Positions 43,353-53,300 of a DNA stretch of 64,000 nucleotides are shown one piece after another; the first letter of the stretch is position 1, and each line of letters starts with the position of its first letter. Below the pieces are notes generated by a model, which searched no databases, had not been told where the DNA came from, and saw nothing but the letters and a program-made list of their open reading frames with translations. Source of the stretch: Halolamina sediminis (GTDB taxonomy: Archaea > Halobacteriota > Halobacteria > Halobacteriales > Haloferacaceae); assembly GCF_001282785.1 (NCBI RefSeq), contig NZ_CVUA01000001.1, positions 1,054,001 to 1,118,000 on the forward strand. Reading direction: 5' to 3'. Position numbers and translations under genes: made by a program.

Positions 43353-44867
43353 ATGGTCACCCGGCTGGTGCTGGGCTGCGGTGCGGTCGGCTTCGATCTC
43401 ATCCAGCGACTGCCCCACGGGGAGACGACCGTCGTCACCGACGACGAACCCCGCGCGGAGAGCCTCCGTGAGGCCAGCATCGCCGCCGTCGAGGGCGACC
43501 CCACGGATCCGGCGGCTCACGCGCCCGACGCCGACATCGTGCTCGTCGCGAGCGACGAGCCCGAGCGCAACCGGACCGTCGCCGCGGCCGCCCGCGAGAC
43601 GTTCCCCGACGCGATGCTGATCGCCTACGCCGGCGAGGGGGCACGGCCCGACACCGTCGACGCGATCCGCGACACGGTCGACCGCCTGATCGACCCGACC
43701 GAGGCGCTGGCCGGGCGCGTGCTCGACCGGACGGTCGGCTTCGAGAGCGAGCGCGCCCGCGGCCTGCGCGGGGCGCTGCTCGACGCCGAGGAGCCAGTCG
43801 CCGTCGTCGCCCACGACAACCCCGACCCCGACGCCATCGCGAGCGCGGTCGCGCTCTGTCGGCTGGCCGACCGGATCGGCGTCGACGCCGATCCCTGCTA
43901 CCACGGCGAGATCAGCCACCAGGAGAACCGCGCGCTGGTGAACCTGCTCGACCTCCCGATCGTCCGGCTCGAAGCCGGCGATATCGAGGCGTACGGTGGC
44001 GTCGCACTCGTCGATCACTCCCGGGCCGGCGTCAACGACAGCCTCCCCGAAGACACGGAGATCGACATCGTGATCGACCACCACCCGCCGCGGGGGGCAG
44101 TCGATGGCGAGTTCGTCGACCTCCGCAGCGGCGTCGGCGCGACGAGCACGCTGCTGACGGAGTACCTCGACCGGTTCGACGTGCCCATAGACACGACGAC
44201 CGCGAGTGCGCTGCTGTACGGCATCCAGGTCGACACCAAGGAGTTCACCCGCGAGGTGTCGAAGGCCGACTTCGCGGCGGCGGCGTCGCTGATTCCCGAC
44301 GTGGACGCCGACACGCTCTCGCGGGTGGAGTCGCCCAGCCTCTCGATCGAGACGGTGTCCGTGCTGGCCGCGGCGATCGAGAACCGCACGGTCGACGACG
44401 GCGCGCTCTCGACCTGTGTCGGCGAGGTCCGCGACCGCGACGCGCTGGCACAGGCCGCCGAGCGCCTGCTCGACATGGAGGCTGTCCAGATCACGCTCGT
44501 CTACGGGTTCATGGACGAGACGATCTACGTCTCCGGCCGGGCACGTGGCTCGGAGCTCGACCTCGGCGAGACGCTGCGGGACGCGTTCGGCGCCATCGGC
44601 GACGCCGGCGGCCACGCCGACATGGCCGGCGCCCAGATCCCGCTGGGGATCCTCGCCGAGACTGGCTCCGACCGCACCGGCTCGCTGACGGAGATCGTCA
44701 CGGAGGTAATCGAGGGGCGCTTCTTCGACGCGCTGTCGGACGCGCCGGACGCTCCCACGGCCGACGACTCGCTGGAGTACGACTACGCCCCCGAGGGGGC
44801 GGCGTCGGTCGCGCTGCCCGACGAGTCGGGACGCACTGACACTGCGGACGACGACACCGAGGGCTGA
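43353..44867 (+). CDS. RCK N-domain fused to DHH phosphoesterase
   Basis: A 504-residue protein. Residues 1-110 resemble a TrkA-N/RCK nucleotide-binding domain (VLGCGAVGFDLIQRL). The DHH phosphoesterase then shows VAVVAHDNPDPDAIASAVALCRLAD, VALVDHSRAG and VIDHHPPRGAVDGEFVD, the acidic/His metal motifs. A DHHA1 domain follows (about 380-470) ending GGHADMAGAQIP. Related domain pairs act on c-di-AMP or nano-oligonucleotides. The Lys/Asp-rich tail is acidic. Whether it cleaves c-di-AMP or linear oligos is not shown. Confidence 0.87.
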   Translation: MVTRLVLGCGAVGFDLIQRLPHGETTVVTDDEPRAESLREASIAAVEGDPTDPAAHAPDADIVLVASDEPERNRTVAAAARETFPDAMLIAYAGEGARPDTVDAIRDTVDRLIDPTEALAGRVLDRTVGFESERARGLRGALLDAEEPVAVVAHDNPDPDAIASAVALCRLADRIGVDADPCYHGEISHQENRALVNLLDLPIVRLEAGDIEAYGGVALVDHSRAGVNDSLPEDTEIDIVIDHHPPRGAVDGEFVDLRSGVGATSTLLTEYLDRFDVPIDTTTASALLYGIQVDTKEFTREVSKADFAAAASLIPDVDADTLSRVESPSLSIETVSVLAAAIENRTVDDGALSTCVGEVRDRDALAQAAERLLDMEAVQITLVYGFMDETIYVSGRARGSELDLGETLRDAFGAIGDAGGHADMAGAQIPLGILAETGSDRTGSLTEIVTEVIEGRFFDALSDAPDAPTADDSLEYDYAPEGAASVALPDESGRTDTADDDTEG

Positions 44868-44882
44868 GCCTGTCCCTTTTTC
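44868..44882 (+). terminator. T-run terminator candidate
   Basis: Five T residues (44877-44881) occur about 10 nt after the RCK-DHH stop and before the CBS gene. This is a typical archaeal U-tract without a strong hairpin. Confidence 0.35.
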
Positions 44883-44906
44883 GTCGCCGGGCCCGAACGG
44901 CGAGTG

Positions 44907-45704
44907 ATGAGTGCCAAAACGCGGGTCAAGGAGTACATGACCCGGGAGGTCGCGACGGTCGACGCCGAGGACACGGTCGGCGACGTGGCGCGACAGATCG
45001 CCGAGAGCGACCACAACGGGTTCCCCGTGACCGACGGCCGGAAAGTCGAGGGGTTCGTCTCCGCGCGGGACCTGCTGTTGGCCGACGAGGCGGCACCGAT
45101 CTTCACCGTGATGGTGGAGGACATCGTCGTCGCCCACCCCGAGATGGACGTGACCGACGCCGCGCGAGTGATCCTCCGCTCGGGGATCCAGAAGCTGCCC
45201 GTCGTCGACGACGCGGGCAACCTCACGGGCATCATCTCCAACACCGACGTGGTGCGTAGCCAGATCGAGCGCGCCACCCCCGAGAAGGTGGGCGAGCTGA
45301 TGGAGACGCTCCAGCACATCCACGACGTGACGGTCAGCGAGGAGCGCCGGCAGGTCCGCCTCGACGACCTCGTCCCCACGCAGGACCGGGTGTACGCCGA
45401 CGAACTCGAAGGGCGACGCTACGAGCTCGAACACGGGCTCGCCGAGCCGCTCGTCGTCATCGCCAACGCGACCGGGGAGAAGGAGCTCCTGCTGTTGACC
45501 GACGGCCACCACCGCGCGCTGGCCGCCGACCGGTCGAATATCGAGGAGATGGACGCCTACGTCATCGTCGTCGAGGCCGCCGAGCCGATCACGCTGGGGA
45601 TGGAGCGCACCGCCGAGCAGGAGGGACTCGACTCCATCGACGACGTGGCGGTGGTCGACTACGCCCGCCACCCGCTGATCGAGACGACCAAGCGACTGCA
45701 GTAG
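44907..45704 (+). CDS. CBS-domain protein with ParB-like domain
   Basis: A 265-residue protein. Two CBS motifs occupy residues about 1-120 (VKEYMTREVATVDAEDTVGDVARQIAESDHNGFPVTDG, then VEDIVVAHPEMDVTDAARVILRSGIQKLPVVDD). The C-terminal region has DDLVPTQDRVYADELEGRRYELEHG and LLLTDGHHRALAADR, the GxHR pattern of the ParB/sulfiredoxin-like fold. CBS pairs usually bind adenine nucleotides. It follows the RCK-DHH gene after 39 nt, and may be regulated with it. ATG 44907 is preferred over the overlapping GTG. Confidence 0.85.
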   Translation: MSAKTRVKEYMTREVATVDAEDTVGDVARQIAESDHNGFPVTDGRKVEGFVSARDLLLADEAAPIFTVMVEDIVVAHPEMDVTDAARVILRSGIQKLPVVDDAGNLTGIISNTDVVRSQIERATPEKVGELMETLQHIHDVTVSEERRQVRLDDLVPTQDRVYADELEGRRYELEHGLAEPLVVIANATGEKELLLLTDGHHRALAADRSNIEEMDAYVIVVEAAEPITLGMERTAEQEGLDSIDDVAVVDYARHPLIETTKRLQ

Positions 45705-45741
45705 GCGGCAGCTATTCCTCCCCCGCGGCGTACCTCTCCTT

Positions 45742-46854
45742 GTGCACGACGACAGCTTCCGACGGCGAACACGGGATGCCCAGCAACGACTCCGCGACCG
45801 CAGCGACGACGGGCTCGTCCTGTTCCCCAGCCGGAACCTCCGCTACCTCGCGGGCTACTCGGAGGACCCCGGCGAACGCCACTTCCTCCTCTTCGTCCCG
45901 GCCGAGGGTGAGCCCGTCTTCTTCGTCCCGGAGCTCTCCGGCGAGCAGGTCCGCGAGGCGTCGTGGGTCGGCGAGGTGCGGACGTGGAGCGACGCCGAGG
46001 ACCCCGTCCCGACGATCGCCCAGATCGCCGCCGAACTCGGGATGAGCGAGGGCCGCCTGCTCGTCGACGACACGATGTGGGCGCTGTTCACGCAGGACCT
46101 CCGCGAGGCGCTCCCCGGCGCGACGTTCGGCCTCGCGAGCGAGGTGCTGGGCGAGCTTCGGGTCCGGAAGGACGACGCCGAACTCGACGCGATGCGCCGG
46201 GCCGGCGCCGTCGCCGACGAGACGGTGCGGGAGCTCCGGGCGATGGGCGCGGACGCGCTCGGGCTGACCGAGGCCGAGCTCGCCGCCGAGATCGAAGAAC
46301 TGCTCGACGCGAACGGCGGCACGGGCGTCGCCTTCGAGACGATCGTCGGTGTCGGCCCGAACGGTGCGAAGCCACACCACCACCACTCCGACCGAGAGAT
46401 CGCGCCCGGCGAGCCGGTGGTGCTCGACTTCGGCACCCGTGTCGACGGCTACCCCGCCGACCAGACGCGAACGCTCGTGTTCGGCGGCGAGCCCAGCGAG
46501 CGGTACCGCGAGGTGCACGAGATCGTCCGCGAGGCCCAGCAGGCGGGCGTGGATGCAGTCGAACCGGGCGTCACCGCGGAGTCCGTCGACGCCGCCACCC
46601 GGGCGGTGATCGAGGACGCGGGCTACGGCGAGGAGTTCATCCACCGCACCGGCCACGGCGTCGGTCTCGACGTGCACGAGGAGCCGTACGTCGTCGAGGG
46701 GAACGACCGCGAACTCCGGCCGGGGATGGTGTTCAGTGTCGAGCCGGGGATCTACCTGCCCGGGGAGTTCGGCGTCCGGATCGAGGATCTCGTCGTCGTC
46801 ACCGAGGACGGCTGCGAGCGACTGAACGACACCGACCGTGGCTGGCGCTGCTGA
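45742..46854 (+). CDS. M24 family peptidase (Xaa-Pro aminopeptidase type)
   Basis: A 370-residue pita-bread metallopeptidase. Metal ligands are seen in order: DFGTRVDGYPADQTRTLVFGG (two Asp), HRTGHGVGLDVHEEPYV (His) and SVEPGIYLPGEFGVRIEDLVVV (two Glu). A N-terminal creatinase-like domain precedes them (about 1-150). This is the Xaa-Pro dipeptidase/aminopeptidase branch. It starts at GTG 45742, there being no ATG nearby. The gene is alone and convergent with 46855. Confidence 0.9.
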   Translation: MHDDSFRRRTRDAQQRLRDRSDDGLVLFPSRNLRYLAGYSEDPGERHFLLFVPAEGEPVFFVPELSGEQVREASWVGEVRTWSDAEDPVPTIAQIAAELGMSEGRLLVDDTMWALFTQDLREALPGATFGLASEVLGELRVRKDDAELDAMRRAGAVADETVRELRAMGADALGLTEAELAAEIEELLDANGGTGVAFETIVGVGPNGAKPHHHHSDREIAPGEPVVLDFGTRVDGYPADQTRTLVFGGEPSERYREVHEIVREAQQAGVDAVEPGVTAESVDAATRAVIEDAGYGEEFIHRTGHGVGLDVHEEPYVVEGNDRELRPGMVFSVEPGIYLPGEFGVRIEDLVVVTEDGCERLNDTDRGWRC

Positions 46855-47139
46855 CTAGATTAGGTCGTCGGGGTCGTGCTGGGCGGCCATGCGCTCGGCC
46901 TCGGCGGCGTACTGTTCGCGCTTGTCGTCGCCGGTCTCGCCGAGGTTGCCGGGGTCTGCGTCGATCCCCGCGGTGGTGTCCCGCCGGTCGCCGAAGGAGG
47001 TGAGCGCCCGCTCCTTCCGGAGGTAGCGCTCGCCGTCGGGGGTGGCGTAGACGAGGATGACGATGTTCTGCTCGTCGTCGGAGTAGGTGCGTTCGACGAG
47101 CCAGACGCGGACGGTGTCGGCGTCGCTGTCGTCGGCCAT
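46855..47139 (-). CDS. Conserved haloarchaeal small protein
   Basis: An unrecognised 94-residue acidic protein. Pattern: a strand-rich start VRVWLVERTYSDDEQNIVILVYATPDGERYLRKERALTSFG, then a helical, charged end (EQYAAEAERMAAQHDPDDLI). The regular strand-turn-strand and acidic bias support coding. No motif suggests function. It begins at ATG 47139 and ends beside the convergent peptidase stop. Confidence 0.65.
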   Translation of the reverse strand: MADDSDADTVRVWLVERTYSDDEQNIVILVYATPDGERYLRKERALTSFGDRRDTTAGIDADPGNLGETGDDKREQYAAEAERMAAQHDPDDLI

Positions 47140-47217
47140 GTCGGTACTGACGGCGGGCGGCGTGAAAACCCTTCAGGCCAGCCCCGGCGTGTGAGAACGC
47201 GGATGGGGCCGGCGACC

Positions 47218-48090
47218 TCACTCCTCGTCGACGGGCTTGCGAGGGACGATCGTCGGCCCCTCCGGGCCGAACCCGACCTCGGCCTCGACGCCGAACACGT
47301 CCGCCAGCAGATCCGGCGTCACCACCTCATCGGGCGGCCCCCACTCGTAGGGCTCGCCGTCACGGAGCGCGATGAGGTTGTCCGCGAAGCGGGCGGCCTG
47401 CCCGATGTCGTGGAGGACGACACAGACCGTGACGCCGCGCTCCTCGTTGAGTTCGCGGGCGGCCCGCAGCACGCGGAGCTGGTGGTGCAGGTCGAGAAAC
47501 GTCGTCGGCTCGTCCAGCAGCAGCGCGTCGGTCTCCTGTGCGAACGTCATCGCGAGCCACGCGAGCTGTTGCTGCCCGCCGGAGAGCCCGCCGACCGCCC
47601 GATCGGCGAGGTGGGAGACGCCGACGCGTTCGAGTGCGCGGTCGATCGCCTCGTGGTCTTCCTCGCTCAGCGACTCGAAGAAGCCGCGATGGGGGTAGCG
47701 CCCGTGGGCGGCGAGCTCCCGCACCGTCGTCGACGCCGGGGCGTCGTTCTGCTGGGAGAGCAGCCCCAGCTTCCGGGCGAACTCGGTCGTCTCGTACTGT
47801 TCGACGTCCCGGCCGTCGAAGTACACCGTCCCGTTCTCCGGCGAGAGCTCGGCGTTCATCGACTTCAGCAGCGTCGACTTCCCGCTGCCGTTCGGGCCGA
47901 CCAGCGCGGTCACTTCGCCGGCGGGCACGGTCAGCCGGTCGAGTTCGACGACCGGCTCGCCCGGCTCGTAGGCGAGGCTGAGGTCGCTCGCCTCGATCCC
48001 GGGCGGCGCCTCCTCGCCGTCGGCGTCGACCGTCGTGTCGTCGTTTGGTCCGGCAGTGCTGTCGCCGTCGTGGGTGTCCCGTTTGCTCAC
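47218..48090 (-). CDS. Iron/siderophore-type ABC transporter ATP-binding protein
   Basis: A 290-residue FecE/BtuD-type ATPase. The first 36 residues are acidic. Then Walker A GPNGSGKSTLLKSM, signature GLSGGQQQLAWLAM, Walker B ALLLDEPTTFLDL and the VLHDIGQA H-loop. GTG 48090 overlaps the permease stop (GTGA). It powers the FecCD-type permease upstream and should import ferric-siderophore; this is inferred from the DtxR-like box and family. Confidence 0.9.
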   Translation of the reverse strand: MSKRDTHDGDSTAGPNDDTTVDADGEEAPPGIEASDLSLAYEPGEPVVELDRLTVPAGEVTALVGPNGSGKSTLLKSMNAELSPENGTVYFDGRDVEQYETTEFARKLGLLSQQNDAPASTTVRELAAHGRYPHRGFFESLSEEDHEAIDRALERVGVSHLADRAVGGLSGGQQQLAWLAMTFAQETDALLLDEPTTFLDLHHQLRVLRAARELNEERGVTVCVVLHDIGQAARFADNLIALRDGEPYEWGPPDEVVTPDLLADVFGVEAEVGFGPEGPTIVPRKPVDEE

Positions 48091-49232
48091 AGTTGACCGA
48101 CCTCCGTGCGGCGCATCAGGTAGAGGAAGTACGGGCCGCCGACCAGCCCGGTGAGGATCCCGACCGGGAGCTGGGTGCCGGGGATCGCCAGCCGCGCGCC
48201 GACGTCGGCGACGACGACCAGCGCCGGGCCGGCGAAGGCGCTGCCGAGCACCACGCGCTTGTAGTCCGAGCCGACGAGCTGGCGCACCATGTGCGGGACG
48301 ATCAGTCCGACGAAGCTGACGATCCCCGCGACCGCGATCGCGGTGCCGGCCGCGAGCACCGCCACGCCGGAGAGTAAGAATCGCACGCGCTCGACGGACA
48401 TCCCCAGCGAGCGCGCGGTGCGCTCGCCCAGCAGCAGGACGTTGAGCTGGCGGGCGCCCGCGAGCGTGATCGGTACGGTCGCGATCGTCCACGGCAGCGC
48501 GATCCGGACCTGCTCCCAGTCGACCCCGGTCAGCGAGCCGGTCGTCCACGAGATCGCCGACTGGACGACGCCCAGATCGTCGGTGAAGAAGAACAGTCCC
48601 GTCTGGAGTGAGTTGAACACCGTCGAGACGATCACGCCCGCGAGCACCAGCCGGACGGGGTTGGTACCGCCCTTCCACGCGATCGCGTAGACGAGACCGA
48701 ACGCGACGGCGCCGCCGCCGGCGGCGATCAGCGGGAGAAACGGCGCCAGCCCGGCGAACACGACGAGCGTGAGCAGGATCGCCAGCCCCGCGCCCGCGGA
48801 GACACCGAGGATGAACGGGGAAGCGAGCTCGTTGCGCGTCACCGCCTGAAACACCGCGCCCGAGATCGCGAGGTTCGTCCCGACCATCATCGCGACGAGC
48901 ACCCGCGGCAGACGGATCCCCCAGACGATCAGCGTCTCGCGGCCGAGCTCGACCTCTGCGGTCGAGAAGCCAAGTAGCTCCGCGACGCGCGTCCCCAGCC
49001 CGTCGCCGAGCAGCAGGCGGAGCGGGTACTGAGGGTTGGTCCAGACGGCCGGGTCGAACACGGCGCGCCACGCGTCGAGTATCGACATCGTGTACGTCCC
49101 GAAGCTCACCTGCACCAGCCCGCCGAAGCCGACGATCAGACAGCTCCCGAGGATCAGCGCCGCCACCCGGGAGTCGATCCACGAGACCGCGGCGCGGAGC
49201 TCGGGGACGATCTCGCCCGTCTCACTCGCCAC
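48087..49232 (-). CDS. Iron/siderophore-type ABC transporter permease
   Basis: A 381-residue FecCD/BtuC permease with about ten helices. Signatures: [69 protein letters not shown] and GARLAIPGTQLPVGILTGLVGGPYFLYLM. The ATG 49232 lies downstream of a TATA box and the metal-regulator palindrome. No substrate-binding protein gene follows or precedes it here; it must be encoded elsewhere or shared. Confidence 0.9.
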   Translation of the reverse strand: MASETGEIVPELRAAVSWIDSRVAALILGSCLIVGFGGLVQVSFGTYTMSILDAWRAVFDPAVWTNPQYPLRLLLGDGLGTRVAELLGFSTAEVELGRETLIVWGIRLPRVLVAMMVGTNLAISGAVFQAVTRNELASPFILGVSAGAGLAILLTLVVFAGLAPFLPLIAAGGGAVAFGLVYAIAWKGGTNPVRLVLAGVIVSTVFNSLQTGLFFFTDDLGVVQSAISWTTGSLTGVDWEQVRIALPWTIATVPITLAGARQLNVLLLGERTARSLGMSVERVRFLLSGVAVLAAGTAIAVAGIVSFVGLIVPHMVRQLVGSDYKRVVLGSAFAGPALVVVADVGARLAIPGTQLPVGILTGLVGGPYFLYLMRRTEVGQL

Positions 49233-49258
49233 GACGACCTCCCCCGCGTTGCATATGA

Positions 49259-49274
49259 TTTAGGCAGACCTAAA
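49259..49274. promoter_or_regulatory. DtxR-type iron box
   Basis: TTTAGG-CAGA-CCTAAA is a perfect 6-bp inverted repeat of the DtxR/SirR consensus form (TTAGG...CCTAA). It lies just downstream of the TATA box (49278-49283 on the minus strand) and over the likely transcription start. A metal-loaded DtxR repressor there would switch the iron transporter off when iron is ample. Confidence 0.85.
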
Positions 49275-49277
49275 CAT

Positions 49278-49283
49278 GTATAA
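49278..49283 (-). promoter_or_regulatory. TATA box of the iron-type transporter operon
   Basis: Minus-strand CTTATACATG places a TATA box (TTATAC) about 25 nt ahead of a transcription start near 49253. The short untranslated leader runs to the ATG at 49232. Confidence 0.6.
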
Positions 49284-49312
49284 GGGTAGCGATCCGGCGC
49301 CACCCGATCGCG

Positions 49313-49792
49313 TCACTCGGTGAAGGTGACGGCCTCGCCGTCGGCCGTTTCGCGGAGGCGTTCGGGCTCGATCTCCCACACCGACGTCGGCGTGCCGGCG
49401 GCGGCCCAGACCGTCCCGTACTCGAGCAGCGCGGGGTCGAACAGCGTCGGCAGCTCCCGCTCGTGACAGATCGGCGGAACGCCGCCGATCGCCCACCCCG
49501 TCGCCTCCCGGACGAGGTCGGGCGACGCCATCGAGACCTCGCTCGCGGCGACGCCCGCCCACTCGGCGATGGCGCTCTCGTCGACGTGTTCCGCACCAGA
49601 GGTCAGGCAGAGAACGGGATCGTTGTCCACGGAGAACACGAGGCTCTTCACGATCTGTCCGACCTCGCAGCCGACCGCGTCGGCGGCGTCCTCGGCGGTC
49701 GGCGTCCCCGCCTCGGGGAACTCGACCGGCTCGATCGACAGCCCGTAGCGCTCCTTCGCCACCTCGGTGAACTCCGTGACGCGTGCGTGCAT
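49313..49792 (-). CDS. YbaK/aminoacyl-tRNA deacylase-like protein
   Basis: A 159-residue YbaK/ProX/INS-family protein. Family patches: TAEDAADAVGCEVGQIVKSLVFSVDNDPVLCLTSGAEHVDE (the Lys of GQIVKSL is catalytic in ProX/YbaK) and EATGWAIGGVPPICHERELP (GGVPP loop). These remove mischarged Ala or Cys from tRNA-Pro or similar; which tRNA is unknown. The start MHARVTEFTEVA at 49792 is used; the longer frame has no conserved residues. Confidence 0.88.
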   Translation of the reverse strand: MHARVTEFTEVAKERYGLSIEPVEFPEAGTPTAEDAADAVGCEVGQIVKSLVFSVDNDPVLCLTSGAEHVDESAIAEWAGVAASEVSMASPDLVREATGWAIGGVPPICHERELPTLFDPALLEYGTVWAAAGTPTSVWEIEPERLRETADGEAVTFTE

Positions 49793-49880
49793 ACACCGTG
49801 ACTCGCTCTCGGGGAGTATGTGCTTATCGGGGGCGTGCCCGGCGATAGATTGATAATCGTGTGCATTGTTACTGGGTAAC

Positions 49881-50273
49881 ATGGTTCGATCGGCGGACAA
49901 CGCGACCGACCAGCGGCTGAGCGCTCTCGAACACGCCTGCCGGGGCGTCGTCGGCGACCGGCTCCGCAGCGTCAGCGTCGACGGCCCGGAGTACAGCGGG
50001 ACGCTCTACCGCCGCAGCGATCTCGCGCCGGGCACCGACGGGCCGGTCCACGAGGCGATGGCGGAGGGAGCCTCGTGTGAGGTGCTCACCGACGGTGGTC
50101 GATCGTCACCGCCGTCCGCCGATCCCGATGGTGGGCAAACGGTGTGTGAGTTCGACCGTGGCTACGTCGCCCGTATGCAGATCGGCGAAACCAGCGTCGT
50201 CGCGACGACGGACGGGCTGAAGATGGACCGTGAGTCGGAGCTCTCGGCGGCGGTGCGTGGCGTCTTCGAGTAA
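49881..50273 (+). CDS. Uncharacterised haloarchaeal protein
   Basis: A 130-residue acidic protein without recognised family. ALEHACRGVVGDRLRSVSVDGPEYSGTLYRRSDL and VCEFDRGYVARMQIGETSVVATTDGLKMDRESELSAAVRGVF look like a small alpha/beta domain, similar in plan to other single-domain haloarchaeal DUFs. The stretch LTDGGRSSPPSADPDGG (about residues 69-85) is a probable insert; its DNA forms a hairpin (50091-50116) and starts like the nuoJ2 insert. Divergent from the YbaK gene with an 88-nt spacer. Confidence 0.65.
   Translation: MVRSADNATDQRLSALEHACRGVVGDRLRSVSVDGPEYSGTLYRRSDLAPGTDGPVHEAMAEGASCEVLTDGGRSSPPSADPDGGQTVCEFDRGYVARMQIGETSVVATTDGLKMDRESELSAAVRGVFE
50091..50116. repeat. Hairpin in the 130-residue gene
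   Basis: GACGGTGGT (50091-50099) pairs with ACCGCCGTC (50108-50116), one G-U pair, loop of 8. The codons CTCACCGACGG(T/C)GGTCG shared with nuoJ2 encode LTDGGR in both proteins. Confidence 0.45.
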
Positions 50274-50289
50274 AAGGACGCGGTGCCGG

Positions 50290-51770
50290 TCAGGCGAACA
50301 GCGCCGTCGCGGCTTCCTGTGCGGTCTCGATCACCGGCCCGAACCCGGGCAGCAGTAGCACCGTACCGATCAGCGCGATCGCCAGCGCGGCGTACAGCGC
50401 CGTCGGCGCGCCGGCGAGGTCGTGCTCGCCCTCCTCGAACCACATCGCCCGCACGACGCGGGAGTAGTAGTACAGCGAGAGCGAGCTGTTGATCACGGCG
50501 ACCACGACCAGCCACCAGAGGCCGGCCTCGACGGCGCCCGCGAACAGGAACAGCTTCGAGAAGAAGCCGCCCAGCGGCGGGACGCCCGCCAGCGAGAACA
50601 GGAACGCCGTCATCGCCACCGCGGCGAACGGCTTCTCGGCGCCCAGCCCGTTGTAGTCCTCGAACCGGCGCCCGACGCCCCAGTTCTCGGCCAGCGCGAC
50701 GAACAGGAACGCACCCGTGTTCATGAAGCCGTAGACGAACAGGTGGGCCATCGCGGCGCCCATCACGTCGCCGTTCGTCGTGGCCTCAGCGGAGATCGCG
50801 GCGAGACCGATCAGCACGTAGCCGGCGTGCCCGATCGAGGAGTACGCCAGCATTCGCTTGACTTTCTCCTGGGTGGCGGCGGCGAAGTTACCGAGCACCA
50901 TCGTCGCCACCGCGAGGATCTGGAACAGCAACGCCCAGTCGATCCCCGCGCCCGTCGCGGCCCCGATCGGGAAGCCGACGACGAACACGCGGAACGCCAG
51001 CGCGAAGCCCGCGGCCTTCGAGGCAGAGGAGAGGTACGCCGAGACCGGCGCGGGCGCACCCTCGTACGCCTCGGGCGCCCAGAAGTGGAACGGCACCGCG
51101 GCGGTCTTGAACAGGAACCCCCCGGCGACCATCAGCACGCCGACGCCGGCGATCCCGGTTCGGTCGCCGAGCCCGGACTCGAACGCCGCTGCCACGTCGG
51201 GCAGCAGCAGCGAGCCCGTGGCGCCGTAGATCAGCGAGACGCCGAACACGAAGATCGCCGAGGAGAGTGCGCCGATCAAGAAGTACTTCAGGCCGGCCTC
51301 GCTGCTCCCGCGGTCCTCTTTCAGGAACGCGACCATCGCGTACGACGGCAGACTGACCAGCTCCAGCGCGACGAACGCGGTCGCCAGCGAGTTCGCACTC
51401 GCCATCAGCGACATCCCCGTCGTCGCGAGCAGCATCAGCCCGTACAGCTCGCCGCGGTTCCCGCCGCCGAAGTAGTCGTACGCCGCCAGCGACACCAGGA
51501 TCGTCACCGCGGCAAACAGCGCGGTGAAGAACAGCGACATCCCGTCGACGACGATCGCGTCGGCGTACAGCGAGATGCCTTCGGTCGCCAGCCCGGTGTC
51601 GGCGGATAGGAACCAGCCCGCGGTCGCGAGCGACGCCAGCGAGCCGACCACGGAGATACCCGTGAGCACGCTCGCGTCGGTCGAATCGGGCCACACGCTG
51701 TCGTAGAGCAACACCGCAAGCGCCGTGAGCCCCAGCAGGAAGGTCGGCGTCAGCGGCGGTGCCGTCACCA

Positions 51771-51771
<1 letters not shown>
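50290..51771 (-). CDS. nuoN: Respiratory complex I-like subunit N
   Basis: Antiporter-like proton-pumping membrane subunit, 493 residues and about fourteen helices. Family segments: AFVALELVSLPSYAMVAFLKED, GLKYFLIGALSSAIFVFGVSLIYG, PFHFWAPEAYEGAPAPVSAYLSSASKAAGF and AYSSIGHAGYVLIGL, with the Glu and Lys of the hydrophilic axis. Last gene of the nuo operon (its start overlaps the nuoM stop by one base). Electron donor is discussed at nuoB. Confidence 0.95.
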
Positions 51772-53300
<1,529 letters not shown>

